A model generated the notes under the pieces. It was not told where the DNA came from. It made no database searches and was given only the letters and a program-made list of their open reading frames with translations. A stretch of DNA of 64,000 nucleotides from Megamerina dolium (lineage: Eukaryota; Arthropoda; Insecta; Diptera; Megamerinidae): NCBI GenBank assembly GCA_963854835.1, contig OY978528.1:36166769-36230768 (forward strand), in the 5' to 3' direction. Each line of letters starts with the position of its first letter. Within the stretch, counting starts at the first letter, position 1. The position numbers were made by a program, and so were the translations under genes. Below are positions 1 to 10,789 of the stretch, piece after piece.

Positions 1-1740
1 GATACCTGTCCAAGGTTATCAAAGAAAGGGCTACCTAAGGATGTTAATCGGTTTCTGGATAAGGCCGGGCATTTGCACAAGAAATGCTCTACCGTCTCCT
101 TAGCGGTAATGTCGTTGCAGCTTCTGCAGTGGTCGTTGTGCGGGATACCCATTTTCTCGGCATGTGTACCAATGGCCCAGTGGCCTGTGCATACTGCTAT
201 TAGTTTGTGTGTGACGGCCCTAGATCTACTCAGAAGGCTCCTTGTCCTCTTCTCGCTGTAGTCTGGCCAGGTGGCTTTTGAAATTGTGCAGGTCGTGGTG
301 CTAGTCCATTTCCGCTGCGCTTTGTTTAGATAGTGTTTTTGAATAATCCCCTTGGCTTCAGCTAGGGGAACACCTACATCGGCAATGGGTGTTAGTTCAT
401 TGTCTGCAGATGAGCCCCTTCGAGCTAGCTCATCAGCATTCTCGTTGCCTGCGATTCCCTGTTGTCCTGGAACCCAGATAACTGATACTTCGAGGTGGGT
501 AGATATTGAGGTTATTATTTGTTTACACTCTCTGACCAGCTTTGAGCTAACAGTTGGCGCGGCTAGCGCCTTTATAGCTGCCTGGCTATCGGAGAGAATT
601 GTTGCCTTTCCAGTTATGTTCCTCTGTTGTAGCAATTCGCATGCTTGCAGAATTGCGTATACCTCCGCCTGGAGCACACTGCAATAAGAAGGGAGTTTTA
701 CGGTCGTTGATATTTCTAAGGACTCCGAATAGATTCCTGCTTCAACTCCAGAGTAAATTTTGGAACCACCAGTGAAAATGTGTGTATCCCTACCAGTCAG
801 GATCCCACCTTTCTTCCACTCATTTCTACTAGGAAATACGGCCTTGATGCCTCTCTCAAAAGCCAGCTTGCGAGGGCAGAAGTCCGTCCTGTTGTCAACT
901 ATATATAGGTACATTCCTAAGGATGCTACTGTGTCCTTGTTGAGTACGCTTCCAACATCCAGATTCCCTGAGTCTGAGTGCCGTTTGCGATGCAGTACAT
1001 AGTATGTGCAAGTCAGTTGGAAGGAGGTTCAAAATAGGATCCAAGGCTGCTGCAGGGTAGGTGCGACAGGCCCCAGTGGCACCAACGCACGCAGTGCGCT
1101 GAACTTTCCGTAGTTTATTGGTGTTATAGTTCTTCCGTAGAGCTTCCCACCAAACTACAGAGCCATAAGTCAACACCGGTCTCACTACCGCTTGGTACAT
1201 CCAGAGTACCATTTTTGGTCTTAGACCCCACTTCTTACCAAACATCGATTTGCAAGCATAGAAAGCGATGAGGCCTTCCGTACTCTCTCTTCGATGCATG
1301 TTTTCCAATTCAGTTTGCAGTCTATAGTCAGTCCCAGATACTTGGTGCTGTTCGATAGGGTTAATTGCTGTCCGTTTAATGTTGGTAGTCTGAAGGTAGG
1401 TGGTTTGTACTTCCTCGTAAAGAGCAGTAGCTCCGTCTTATCCGGATTCAACCTAAGGCCACAATCTTGTGCCCACCTACTTAGTTTTGCTAATGTTCTT
1501 TCCATGATTTCACTTATCACAGAAGGGAAGGGACCCGAGACTAGGATCGCCACATCATCAGCGTACGCTACAATCTTAACTCCATTTGCGTTAAGTTCAA
1601 CAAGGATATCGTTTATAGTTAAGAGCCAGAGCAGGGGGGACTGCACGCCCCCCTGCGGTGTGCCCCTACGTACCCGCTTACTACGTTTCGCTCCCCCTAG
1701 CTCAGCTGTTATTTCGCGGTTAATAAGTATTACATGTAAA
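1..1740 (-). pseudogene. 3' half of an I/LOA-type LINE: reverse transcriptase then RNase H
   Basis: Read on the minus strand. The high-coordinate end encodes the second half of a reverse transcriptase: GTPQGGVQSPLLW near 1670-1630, catalytic YADD near 1570-1555, and LNPDKTELLLFTRKYKPP. A frameshift near 1270 moves the frame to a thumb/connection segment (KMVLWMYQAVVRPVLTYG). RNase H follows with SDSQAAIKAL and WVPGQQGIAGN at about 780-420. Last comes the Cys/His tail CRSCNDITAKETVEHFLCKC at about 160-60, common in I- and LOA-clade LINEs. The element runs off the window at position 1. It is cut at about 1740 by an INE-1-like fragment and is 5' truncated. RNase H plus the Cys-rich tail excludes RTE; I and LOA cannot be separated without a tree. 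Confidence 0.85.
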
Positions 1741-1866
1741 AATTGTTTCTCAAAAAGTGGAAATAAAAGAAAAATATGGATATTCGAGTAAACTTTTTTT
1801 ATATACATATATATATCTACATATGCAGGGTATAATTTGGTCGGCCCCAGCCGACTGTAAGGTGAG
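1738..1866 (-). repeat. Terminal fragment of the INE-1-like dispersed repeat
   Basis: About 125 bp nearly identical to both outer ends of the inverted repeat at 56.8 and 63.0 kb. It has an A/T microsatellite, then TGCAGGGTATAA, then the hairpin GTCGGC-TGGG-GCCGAC. It abuts the truncated LINE and may mark the insertion that broke it. Confidence 0.7.
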
Positions 1867-2280
1867 TTTTTAACTATAACTATGGGCCATTGTATCTATG
1901 TTATACATATAGCAATATTGTACCAGAAGAATATGTGTACTTGTACGATTTAGTAATTTCTGAAAAAAATATTGTTCGCAGCAGCATTAATTCTATTTCG
2001 GGACTCGCAAAGCTAAATTTCGTGATCACATATTAAAGTGTCATTTTCCATTGGAAGGTACCTAATACTCAAGATCATATATGAAACTGTAATTTTGTTA
2101 TTCTCACTGAATCTGATGATGACTGTAAACTCTCTCATTGCAATTGTAATTCCCTTCACCATCTCATTCTTATGTACATATAATCACAAGCATAGCCTAA
2201 TTTTAATATTATAAAAGTTTTAACTTCACTTCTACTGCGACCACGAATTAATAAAGTTGTTAAAAATCTATAAAAGAGTT
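1867..2280. other. AT-rich stretch without a recognisable gene; probably LTR sequence
   Basis: No coding signal is seen. The position just before a primer-binding site suggests it is part of an LTR, but the second LTR is not in the window, so its start cannot be fixed. Confidence 0.35.
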
Positions 2281-2349
2281 TCAATTTTCAATTTTGCAAA
2301 TAGGTGGTGCAAATCAGCTCCTCCTCAAAACATTTGGTGACCCCGACGT
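2281..2349 (+). other. LTR 3' edge and primer-binding site of a Bel/Pao-type element
   Basis: The LTR appears to end in CA at 2332. It is followed directly by TTTGGTGACCCCGACGT (2333-2349), a typical fly LTR-retrotransposon primer-binding site (TGG start matching a tRNA 3' CCA end). A Pao-type gag fragment follows about 250 bp downstream, which fits. Confidence 0.6.
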
Positions 2350-2549
2350 TAGAAGTCATTTCATGTTATAACTATTTGAGTTTTAACTAAACCGCATTTT
2401 CGTTTAATTTTTCGCAAATTCGAAGTTAATAAAACTTAAAATAAATCAATTTCGTTGCGTCAATATATAACCACACAACAGAGGTATCTGGTGATAATAC
2501 CGTTACTCCTATTTATTTACATATCGTACGAACATATTTATTTGCAAAG

Positions 2550-3041
2550 CCAACATGCCAAAAGGCAGCAAATGGCATATGCATCTATGCATCTATTAAA
2601 CATCAACTAATGGCACTAAATAAAACTTTGTCGGTGCAGCGTCTTGGTAAGCTCGATGAAGCAGAAATTTCTGTCCACATGGAGTACGTTGAGAGCATGC
2701 TTTGACCGCGTGCAGTTGATTCTCGAAGAAGCTGATTCCACCCGAACTGGATGGGACAGACCGAGCAAAATTTTTCGACACGTACCTAGAAGTTAAGGCA
2801 AAGTTGTCACGTGAGCTCAATTTACAGCACTCATCCACCGCTAGTCATTTCGCATTGGATGAATCGCCGTCCACAGTATTTCCATCGTTATGAAAATCTT
2901 CTCGAGCTGAAAATACCGAAATTCAGTGGAGCATACATCGATTGGCCTAATTTCTTCGCCATGTTCAGCAGTGTTATTGACAAGGACCTAGAATTGAACA
3001 AAAAGGAAAAACTTCAACATCTGCGAGCTAGTTTACATGGA
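2550..3041 (+). pseudogene. Bel/Pao gag fragment (DUF1759-like)
   Basis: Shifting frames give an N-terminal gag segment (KTLSVQRLGKLDEAEI at about 2625-2670) and then the hallmark block LKIPKFSGAYIDWPNFFAMF with KKEKLQHLRASL (2905-3040). This block is typical of Pao/Bel gag proteins; compare FSGGYEEWTSFRDMF in the Pao element at 33 kb. Stops and frameshifts interrupt it. It ends abruptly at about 3041 against a lipase pseudogene read on the other strand, so it is a truncated relic. Confidence 0.7.
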
Positions 3042-3374
3042 GGTTTTATCATTTACCAATATAAACGTGGTATTAACGCCCATGCCATAAGGAGGTATGT
3101 TGCTTTTTGGTACATAATGAATTCCAACTGCACTGTAATTAGAAAATAATATCATCAGATAGAACAGACAATAAAACCAGACAATGGTAGGTGATATGGT
3201 ATCTAACCCACTTACATCAGTATGTATGGCATCGACAAATTGTGCATCGGTAGAGTGATGGGCATCTATGTCGTTTGCTGAGATAAGAACGACAGCAGGA
3301 TCTACGCCAGTTAACGAGCTGAAGCGCCTTTGAAGTATTTTCCAATACCACCAGCTACACGAGCACCTACGTTT
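3042..3374 (-). pseudogene. Lipase-family pseudogene (exon 4 and exon 6 pieces)
   Basis: On the minus strand the segment from 3374 reads GARVAGGIGKYFKG, then after a one-frame shift SSLTGVDPAVVLISANDIDA, HHSTDAQFVDAIHTDVSGLD. This matches exon 4 of the intact lipase genes at 22.1 and 41.2 kb (AHIAGDIGRYFNN, LGRITGLDPPMFLF). After a deletion that removes exon 5, a consensus acceptor (ttacag) at 3133 leads into SAVGIHYVPKSNIPPYGMGVNT, matching the last exon (SAAGIYYLPTNGVSPFGTGKNT). The upstream part, including the nucleophile elbow, is lost at a junction with a mariner fragment at about 3374. The frameshift and missing exons make it a pseudogene, but the exon order shows it is a decayed duplicate of the same locus. 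Confidence 0.8.
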
Positions 3375-3870
3375 TTCTGTCAAACGAATCAATTGTGTTC
3401 GATAGAGGTTCCCTGTGATCGTTACACCTGGTTCCAGAAGCTCATAATACAGTACTCCCATCTGGTCCCGATAAATACAGAACGCCATGGATATTTGGCT
3501 TTACCTTGGATTTTGCTGGATGGTCGGACTTCACATATGCTTTTTTGCGTTTCGGGTTATCATAATAGATCAATTTTCATCACCAGTAATCGATGTACCA
3601 GTACGATGCAAAAATGACTTCCTTTTATGGCGTTCAAACAGAATTTCTTACATGCAAAATCGCACCCAGTTTCCATGCTTGCAGTCGTTTTTAAGTGGCT
3701 TGTTGTGTTACTTCCAATGGTTCCACAAATTCTTCTCGTATTTGATACGAATCTTAATCGAGTGATGTTTCCAATTCTACGTATTCAAACTTTTTTGGCT
3801 GCCCTGGGCGTTCTTTATTTTTCACGTCAACACACTCTAACCTCTAGAGCATTTTCAGGATAAGTCTCCG
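3375..3870 (-). pseudogene. mellifera-type mariner transposase fragment
   Basis: Minus-strand frames give GDEN-like, [30 protein letters not shown] and YRTQLIRLTEK. These are colinear with the better preserved mariner at 18.9-20.3 kb ([33 protein letters not shown]). Many frameshifts are present; the catalytic C-terminal part is missing and no terminal inverted repeat is seen. The fragment joins the lipase pseudogene at the RLK/RLT point. Confidence 0.75.
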
Positions 3871-3884
3871 TGACTAATTGATGA

Positions 3885-5050
3885 GATTATTATTATTATT
3901 AAGGCTATGAAGCACCGCAACCTAAAGATCTTTTGTGCAGCCTTATTTCCTAACTAGCAGATCTCAAGACAATTTATAAATCTTGTCCCTGCTCTGGGAT
4001 TGATTTCAACTAGGTCCCTGGTAACTATAAATCCGTTGCCTAGGTAGTTTAGTCTGCGTCTAGTCACAGCTGGGCAATTGCAAAGAACTTGTTCTGCAGT
4101 TTCCTGCTCTTCAAGACAGAGTCGGCAGAGATCGTTGTTAACCTCACCCATTTTCATCATGTGATAATTAAGTTTACAATGACCTGTTAATAGTTCAGTG
4201 ATGTCTTTGATAGTTTGATGTATTTTCTGCTGAGGTTCAAGAGAGCATATACCTTAATGTGTTCAGGGTCAATGAATCTTTTCGACTGCCGCCTGCCTGT
4301 TTGGGCTCTCCAGTAATCGGTTAGACTACTTTTTTCCACATCACATATTAAGTTATTCATGAAGTTACTCTTTACCTCGCAGAAGGGTTCTGGGCCTATG
4401 AAAGGAGTGTCTTTGCCCTTTTTGGAAAGTGAATCTACCATTTTATTTCCTGCATACCCCTAGTGTCCCGGTACCCATATTAGAGTTCCAGAGTTCCTCT
4501 TTGCTATGGTATTGAGAAGTTCGAAACATTCCCAGATCAACTTAAATAGGAACGAGAAATTCATTAGTGATTTTAGAGCTGCCTGACTGTCTGAAAGAAT
4601 GCATATGTTGGTTTCTCGAGTGTCCCTACGTAGACATTCTCTAACAAATAGCTCTAAGGCGTAGACCTCCGCCTGAAAAATGGAAGTTATTTTCCCCATT
4701 GAAATTGCCTTCCGGAAATTTGGCCCTACAATTCCCGCTCCAGCACTACCATCTCCCATTTTGGACCCATCAGTGTACCATAGCTGTGAGCCCTGTTTTA
4801 GAAATATTTCGTTGTTTCTCCACGCTGAGCGATCGTGAGTGATCACTTCAAATAGTTTGGAGAATATAAGTTTTTTATTCATCCTGTCAAAGACCGTGAG
4901 GTCCGGTGAATTCCAGACTACGTCTAGAATCTTAATGTGACCTTTTAGGTTGCCTTCTTTCAGGTGAATAGAGTTCGGAAGCCTTATGGCTGCATTGATT
5001 GATGAGATACTATTGTCTTTTTTTATTAAAGAATAAAAGCAAACTATACC
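3885..5050 (-). pseudogene. RNase H end of an I-type LINE with (TAA)n tail
   Basis: Minus-strand reading gives the RNase H domain at about 4790-4460: WYTDGSKMGDGSAGAGIVG, QAEVYALELF, LSDSQAALKSL, LIWVPGH. A single in-frame TAG at 4460-4462 replaces the residue after WVPGH, and the same frame then continues GYAGNKMVDSLSKKG. Near 4187 a further shift leads to the Cys/His tail CRLCLEEQETAEQVLCNC. The element ends at about 3888-3900 in a (TAA)n simple-repeat tail, as expected for I-clade LINEs. Upstream the frame runs to about 5040, where it is truncated. It is a different subfamily from the LINE at the window start. Confidence 0.85.
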
Positions 5051-5100
5051 GTTCTATGCTGTTTTATTGGCATGTATGTAGACATTTTGCGCGTAATATA

Positions 5101-6370
5101 GGGCTATCCATTTCGCGGTTTCAAAAGTATAAGGCTAGAATTCGACATCTGTCAAACTGAGTTGTTAAAACAATTTCTTTCTTTTTCAGTTCAAAGTCTG
5201 ACATTTGCGAAAATGGATCGCTTAACTATCGCACAACGCATTAAAATTGTAAAAACCTACTACAAAAATGGTGATTCTGCCACAGCCACATATCGTGCTT
5301 TAAGAGGAGATTATGGTTTACATAATTGTCCAACGACGCAAGCAATTGGCAAAATTGTGAAGAAATATGAAGAGACTGGATCGGTTACAGATATTGTAAG
5401 GCCTGTGCATCATCGTTTCGCTCGTACCACCGAAAATATCGCTGCTGTAAGTGAAAGTGTTGCCGAAGACCCGAATGTGTCGATTCCTCGTCGTTCTCAG
5501 GAATTAGGACTGTCTTACGGCACATTATGGCGTATTTTGCATTTGGATCTACACCTACATCCATATAAAATCCAGCTCACACAACAACTGAAGCCAGCTG
5601 ACCATTCACAACGTCGTAGATACGTCGAATGGGTGCTTGAACAACAGGCGGTGGACGGCGATTTTTCGAACAAAATTTTCTTCAGCGACGAAGCACATTT
5701 CTCACTCGGTGGGTATGTTAACAAACAAAATTGTCGTATTTGGGGTTCTGAGAATCCTCAAGTCATTGAAGAGAGGCCACTACATCCACAAAAAGTCACT
5801 GCTTGGTGCGCTCTTTGGTCCGGAGGTGTGATTGAACCTTACTTCTTCGGAAACGACGATGGAACGACAGTCACCGTCAATTCGGAGCGTTTTGGTCATA
5901 TGATAACCGACTTAGGGAATATGTGGTTTCAACAAGACGGTGCCACATGCCACACAACTCGAGCGAATATGGCTTTATTGCAAGAGAAATTTTCTGGCCG
6001 CGTAATTTCTCGTCGTGGCGATATCAAGTGGCCACCAAGATCATGCGATTTGACACCGCCTGACTTTTTTTTTGGGGCTACGCGAAAGACCGTGTTTATG
6101 CAGATAAACCTTTAACTCTTGAGCACCTAAAAACCAACATTCGCCACGTTATGGCTGAGATACCGCCCAATATGCGTCAAAAAGTGGTCGAAAATTACCT
6201 CAAAAAAATCGATGCTTGCAACAATTCGCGTGGTGGTCATTTAAATGATGTAGTATTTCACACATAATGTCAACGTTCAAACTTTATAATAAAAAAGAAA
6301 TATCATGATAAAAAATATTTTATATGTGTTTTATTTACATTTACTTTTGAAACCGCAAAATGGATAACCC
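5101..6370 (+). mobile_element. DD41D (rosa-like) mariner-superfamily transposon, copy 1
   Basis: The element is 1270 bp and is flanked by TA on both sides (5099-5100, 6371-6372). The terminal inverted repeats of about 29 bp match with two differences: the left end starts GGGCTATCCATTTCGCGG and the reverse complement of the right end starts GGGTTATCCATTTTGCGG, both continuing into TTTCAAAAGTA. A second copy lies at 43208-44410. Confidence 0.93.
5213..6267 (+). pseudogene. DD41D transposase, broken by small deletions
   Basis: Starts MDRLTIAQRIKIVKTYYKNG and has an N-terminal helix-turn-helix region (GDSATATYRALRGDYG; TTQAIGKIVKKYEETG). The first catalytic Asp is in KIFFSDEAHFSLGG, the second in WFQQDGATCHTTR, and the third would be in CDLTPPDFFF. 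Counting from the second Asp to the last Asp gives 41 intervening residues, which assigns it to the DD41D group rather than the DD34D mariners. Relative to copy 2 there is a deletion of roughly 35 bp between two GAC triplets just before the second Asp, and a frame slip in the T-run after the third Asp (about 6065). It is therefore unlikely to be functional. Terminal repeats and the target TA are intact. Confidence 0.88.
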
Positions 6371-6372
6371 TA

Positions 6373-6804
6373 TATAATGAAATAATTGTTTATATCAACT
6401 TCTGTTCACTTTGACAGATCGAATCTAATAGAATTTTTGACGCTCTTTAAGATACAATAACTTTCAATGACAAGAAATCAGTGCATATATTAGTAACGCC
6501 ATGTAGTAACAAAATTAACTTTTTTCAATTTAGGTGACATAATTTGAAATGCACTGGGTTCTGGTTGAAAGAAAAATGGGGGAAAAAAAAAATAAGTGAT
6601 ATAAGTAAAATGATTTTCATGCCTAAAATCTAGTTTGTTAGATTACTTGAGCTATATCGATAAATCAACATATTATATGTATTATGTATTATGTATATAT
6701 GCTGTGTGTCATGATGAAATTGATTATAATTCTAAGTATGGAATAATTTTCTAATTTACATTTTATCTACAGTTTATCCCTTATTTTATAATATTTGCTG
6801 ATAC
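6373..6804. other. Intergenic AT-rich DNA between two DNA transposons
   Basis: I find no coding or repeat signal in this 430 bp spacer between the DD41D and Harbinger elements. Confidence 0.5.
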
Positions 6805-6996
6805 TAATGGCGTTTTCTTTTCTCAAAAAAATGTTGCACTTTTTCTGCCCCGTACGATGGCAACATATTTTTAATATTGCCCCCAACCCTGGCAAAATGT
6901 TGCCTTTTTAGTGCAAGAAAAGAACACAAAAATACTACGTTGTTAGAAATCAGCTGTTTTTTTAATTCTACACAAAAAAATTTTGTTTTGCTTAAA

Positions 6997-7630
6997 ATGG
7001 AGTCGTCTTTAATGGAGCCGGAAAATTGTGAAAACGCAAGCCCATCAATCAAAAGAATTCAGAGTAAGTTCAGTGGCCGAAAAAACGAAATTTTGTGTTT
7101 ACCGATATTTTCTTATTCCAGTGTGGTCAGATGGAGAGACGCGGCTGCTGCTTGATAGGTATGGAACCTACTTGCCTGAAATTGGTTCGCTGAAGAAATT
7201 CAGAAGCAAAAAGGAGATGTGGGCGAAAATTTCATTGGAAATAGAAGGACGAAGTGCAAAGCAATGCGAAGAGCGGTACAATACGGTTATCAAGAGAAAG
7301 AAAGCAGCAATCGAAAATAACCACACTTCTGGAGCTAAAAGGCAGCATGTAGAATTTGAAGAAGAGCTTAACCATATATGCACTATTGACGACTCAATTG
7401 AGCCTGAAGTACAGCTGAGCAGTCAGAAAATGGTAAAAAAAATTGTCACAGCAGGAGATTCAGAATTCCGCAAGAGCGAAAAGAAGAAAGTGCCAACAAT
7501 ACAGGAGACGTTGCTAGAAATAGCGGAAAGGAAAGAAGAAGCGCGGGAGAAAAGACATAGAGAGAAGATGGAGTCAGCAAGTAAAATACACGACTTGCTT
7601 TCTAAAATGTTAGAAGAAAAGCCAAATTAA
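6997..7630 (+). CDS. Harbinger Myb/SANT-like DNA-binding protein (two exons)
   Basis: Exon 1 is 6997-7063 (MESSLMEPENCENASPSIKRIQ). The intron is 7064-7121 (GTAAGT...TTCCAG) and exon 2 is 7122-7630. Splicing rebuilds an ATG codon across the junction and gives 191 residues. The segment WSDGETRLLLDRYGTYLPEIG ... FRSKKEMWAKISLEIEGRSAKQCEERYNTVIKRKK (roughly residues 24-85) is a Myb/SANT-like (trihelix) fold with the expected Trp positions. A Lys/Glu-rich coiled-coil tail ends in SKIHDLLSKMLEEKPN. In this superfamily the protein partners the transposase and is needed for nuclear import and end recognition. The frame is open through both exons. The start is chosen because it is the first ATG in frame with the consensus splice donor. 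Confidence 0.88.
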
Positions 7631-7818
7631 TGGATTTGTGTAATGCCTAGTGCAAGCAATGTACCTAGTGTAAGCAATGTAATCGCGCAAACCCTCGCAA
7701 CATGTGCAAACAAACTTTCAATACTAATATGTTTCTGTTCAACAGAAAGAACTGACTAGACAATAATTTTTTTATGTGTTATGTTTTTTAAGTTATTTTC
7801 TAAAAATAAATACATGAA

Positions 7819-8996
7819 TTAGTGTTCATTTCTTGAATTATAAAAATGACGCTTGACGTCGTTCCTTTTTATTTGCCCCAACTGCGCTAGTAAATGGTCT
7901 CTTCTGTCGCCTTCATTAATAGGGATGTTTTCAGTTTCCTGAAGTGTTTCGTCATCAGCTTCAATATTGCAAAAATCGTTTCGTTCAATACAAATGTTGT
8001 GTAGAGTGCAACAGGCTAGAATGAACTTTGCCATGAACTTTAAACGCATTAACTGGCGAAAGCGGGATTTAAGCACTCCAAATGCATTTTCAATTTTCAC
8101 ACGCGTTTGGCAAAATTTGTTATTGTAAAGCTTTTCAGCTTCGCTTAGATTTCCATAATCCCGGAAAGGCGTTAACAAATGTTCACGTAGAGGATACGCT
8201 GAATCGCCTAACAAATAATATTTTGGTGCACACAAATTTGGCAGTTCTTTTCCGATAAAGGATAATTTCAGCACTCTGGAATCTTGCTTGGAATTCCTGT
8301 ATAAACGTCCAAGAAACGTAACTTTGTGATAGACACACAATCGTGTCTGTTAGCATAAGTAGAGCGTATTTTATGCTTGCCATCTATACAGCCCAGGACG
8401 TTTGGAAATCCAGCTATCTGAAAATTTGTGAACAAAATTTTAAAATATGTCAAGCAGGAAATAATTTGTTTTGTACCTTTTCAAATTCATTTGCAATCTT
8501 TTCTTTTTCTTCGCTTTCTTCTGGAAATTTGATTTTTTCCGGCGCTACGTCTTCCACAATGAAGTTAAGAACTTTGTTGAATATGGAGTGCATACTTGAC
8601 AAAGTTATATTAAAAAGGTTTCCAACTTCTCGAAATGTTGTTTTGTTAGCACTAAACCTAAATGGAGTACAATAATTTAAAGCCATATAATTTTTTTATT
8701 TTTCGCATACGCACCATAGGAATGCTAACACATGAGTTTCTGCTGTAGACTCTAGTCTTCCTCCCTTGTAGGTCCTCATAGCGTACCATTGGCTTGCCGC
8801 ATATCTTGACACAAGATATTCTGTACTATCACGACTAACCCGAAAGTTTTTTTTGAACTACATATATAATCAACAGTGCATTTTATTATTGAACATACAT
8901 CGCTACTACTTCATCTTCAGATGACGAAGATGAATCCAGTAAGATCTCCACAATTTCGTTAATTGCAATAAAAACGCTATTTTTGTTTGCTTGCAT
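7819..8996 (-). pseudogene. Harbinger (HARBI1-type) DDE transposase, multi-exon, slightly broken
   Basis: A probable first exon starts at 8996 (MQANKNSVFIAINEIVEILL). The next exon reads FRVSRDSTEYLVSRYAASQWYAM ... HVLAFLW. It splices by a GTGCGT...TTTAG intron into FSANKTTFREVGNLFNITLS ... IANEFEK. A clean 59-nt intron (8476 down to 8418, GTACAA...TTTCAG) leads to IAGFPNVLGCIDGKHKIRS with the first catalytic Asp. The second Asp is in YYLLGDSAYPLREHLLTPF and the Glu in RVKIENAFGVLKSRFRQL; the ACCTLHNI block follows. Between LRFLDVYTGIPSKI and DSRVLKLSFIG a short deletion shifts the frame, and residues after CVSIT look deleted. The first intron junction is one base out of phase at an A8 run. 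Probably non-functional as it stands. Confidence 0.85.
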
Positions 8997-9369
8997 TGCT
9001 AAAATTTATCTTTATTTATAATAAACAAATATTCGCACGAAAAAGTACACAAACTTGAGCCACGAAAAACTGTCAGAATCAGCTGGTTTGTAGGGCAACA
9101 TTCTCACCCTCTTATTTAATAGAGTGCGAAAATGTTACATTTTTCCCCGCTCAGAGTGCAACATCTTTTAGAAAAGAACACAATACACTCTGAATATTCT
9201 GCCTCTTTTTCAGAAAAGAACACGAAATTTGACAGCCCTCGCACGGGGCAGAAAAAATGAAACATTTTATCGAGAAAAGAAAACGCTATAAGGCTTCTGC
9301 TCGTCTATATATATTCACATTCATTTTGTTTGTGTCAAAACGTTCATCATCCGGTTATGCGATTGAATA

Positions 9370-9481
9370 CGAATCGAATTGGACGAAGTTCGAGATTTTA
9401 ATTCGACAATGAATATCAAATTGATTGTGTACGGTTTCATGTCCTCGCGACATGATCTGGCGATTAGTGCCCTACGACAAG
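9370..9481 (+). pseudogene. Lipase exon 2 remnant
   Basis: The reading DFNSTMNIKLIVYGFMSSRHDLAISALRQG, ending CAAG|GTTTAC at 9481/9482, matches exon 2 of the lipase genes (KIFKLIIHGHMSSRSDSTLVGIEQG followed by a GT donor at the same codon). No further exon is recognisable downstream before 10.3 kb. The Harbinger element lies 80 bp upstream and may have separated it from exon 1. Confidence 0.75.
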
Positions 9482-9486
9482 GTTTA

Positions 9487-10337
9487 CTCTTTTTGCCTTT
9501 ATATCTCTTATTTAGTATGAATTTGATTAAAATTCACATTAATTTAATCAATAGCCTATCTGAAAAGGGGAGGTGTTGAAGTCTTAATTATTCAACAATC
9601 AGTTTCTTAGATTATATCACCGTATGCTATTCAATGAGTTTTGTAGCTCTGCATTTTTGAGATATATTACAAAGATTCTCTTCCAGTAAGAAGTAGAATT
9701 GTCAAATTCATTGCAATATATGTTTTTAGGAAATTGATTTGTCTAGATATGGAATAGGGTTAATTCGTGTAAACAAAGGAACATTTTAATTTTTTTTATG
9801 AAACAGCTAAAATCTATTTATTAAAACCAATGGTACATTATAGTATGACATTTGAAGAATATTGTGTAAAATTTTCATGGAGCAATATTAACAATACGGC
9901 AATGGCAGCAATTCTTCTGGAGCATCTCGGAATTAATTGAATTGCGGTGTTCCTCATATATCGTTGCTGGATTATCCGAAAACAAAAAATCAAAATTATA
10001 TCGTTAGATAATCGTTTTGCCCAGGTAACGCCATTGTGGTTTTTCGAAATTTCAATTTTTCACTTTTTAGGAAAACTTTGAAGAAAAAAAAAATATCAAC
10101 AAAATTTCAAAAAAATTTCTAGCGATACATCGTAAATTATGTACAGATATAGTGTTCAAAATTACAGAACGATCGGTGTAGTAGTTTTAAAGTTATGAGG
10201 GACACCGTCCTTAAAAACGTGAGTTCTGTGAAAAACTCTTTAAAGTTTTGAACACACAGGTAGGTATAAAAATCCGACAGGTATAGAAATAGTCATAAGT
10301 TCATCAATTTTGCTCCGATTGTCTTGAAATTTAGACT
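9487..10337. other. AT-rich DNA, no gene recognised
   Basis: The stretch contains no convincing exon, repeat end or open frame. It could hold decayed lipase introns, but nothing can be aligned by eye. Confidence 0.4.
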
Positions 10338-10353
10338 CAAAATTCTTGAGATA

Positions 10354-10720
10354 AAAAATAAAAAAAATAAATATGTGGCACTTAAAGCCCCAAAGGGCTC
10401 ATTGGCCGAGCTTCTCTTCCATTACTGTTGTGCGTCTTAAATTTGGACAGTATTAGAAGGGACCTACTTATTTTAACCGGTTCCGAACGGCAAAACACTT
10501 GTGACATCACTTTTTCTGAGCTTTGTCACAGAGTTCTTTTAGAAGCTTTTTTCATGGCAAGTTGTTACTGTCGGAATAATTGCCAATTGCTTGCCGACAG
10601 GTGGGTACCATTCGAAAGAAAAATCTTATCGATATTAATTTTGTTATGCATCAGCCGGGGATTGAACCACGACCTACAGATCAGAAGGCGAACACACTAA
10701 CCACTGAGCTACGGCACCCA
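10354..10720 (-). repeat. tRNA-derived SINE with 16-bp target duplication
   Basis: On the minus strand it starts TGGGTGCCGTAGCTCAGTGG (A-box-like) and continues to a B-box-like GGTTCAATCC, so the head is tRNA-like. The body contains TTCGAAC...GGTACCCACCTG and CTGTGACAAAGCTCAG, and it ends T-rich. It is flanked by perfect 16-bp direct repeats CAAAATTCTTGAGATA at 10338-10353 and 10721-10736, which fixes its ends at 367 bp. Other copies lie at 22867, 30331 and 41911. Confidence 0.88.
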
Positions 10721-10789
10721 CAAAATTCTTGAGATATTCATTAAAAAAAAAAAATTCGAAAACAAATTTGAAAACCCTATCCCCCCTTA

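Larger units (their letters stand above)
6808..9288. mobile_element. Structurally complete PIF/Harbinger transposon
   Basis: The 2481 bp element is bounded by TAA on each side (6805-6807 and 9289-9291), the classic Harbinger 3-bp TWA target duplication. Terminal inverted repeats of about 45 bp start TGGCGTTTTCTTTTCTC on the left and, reverse-complemented, TAGCGTTTTCTTTTCTC on the right; both reach the shared CTGCCCCGT block. It encodes the two expected genes in convergent orientation: a Myb/SANT-like protein (+) and a DDE transposase (-). Confidence 0.95.

Noticed and set aside
895..1791. Plus-strand ORFs opposite the LINE RT
   Set aside because: Shadows of the minus-strand RT, which has conserved motifs.
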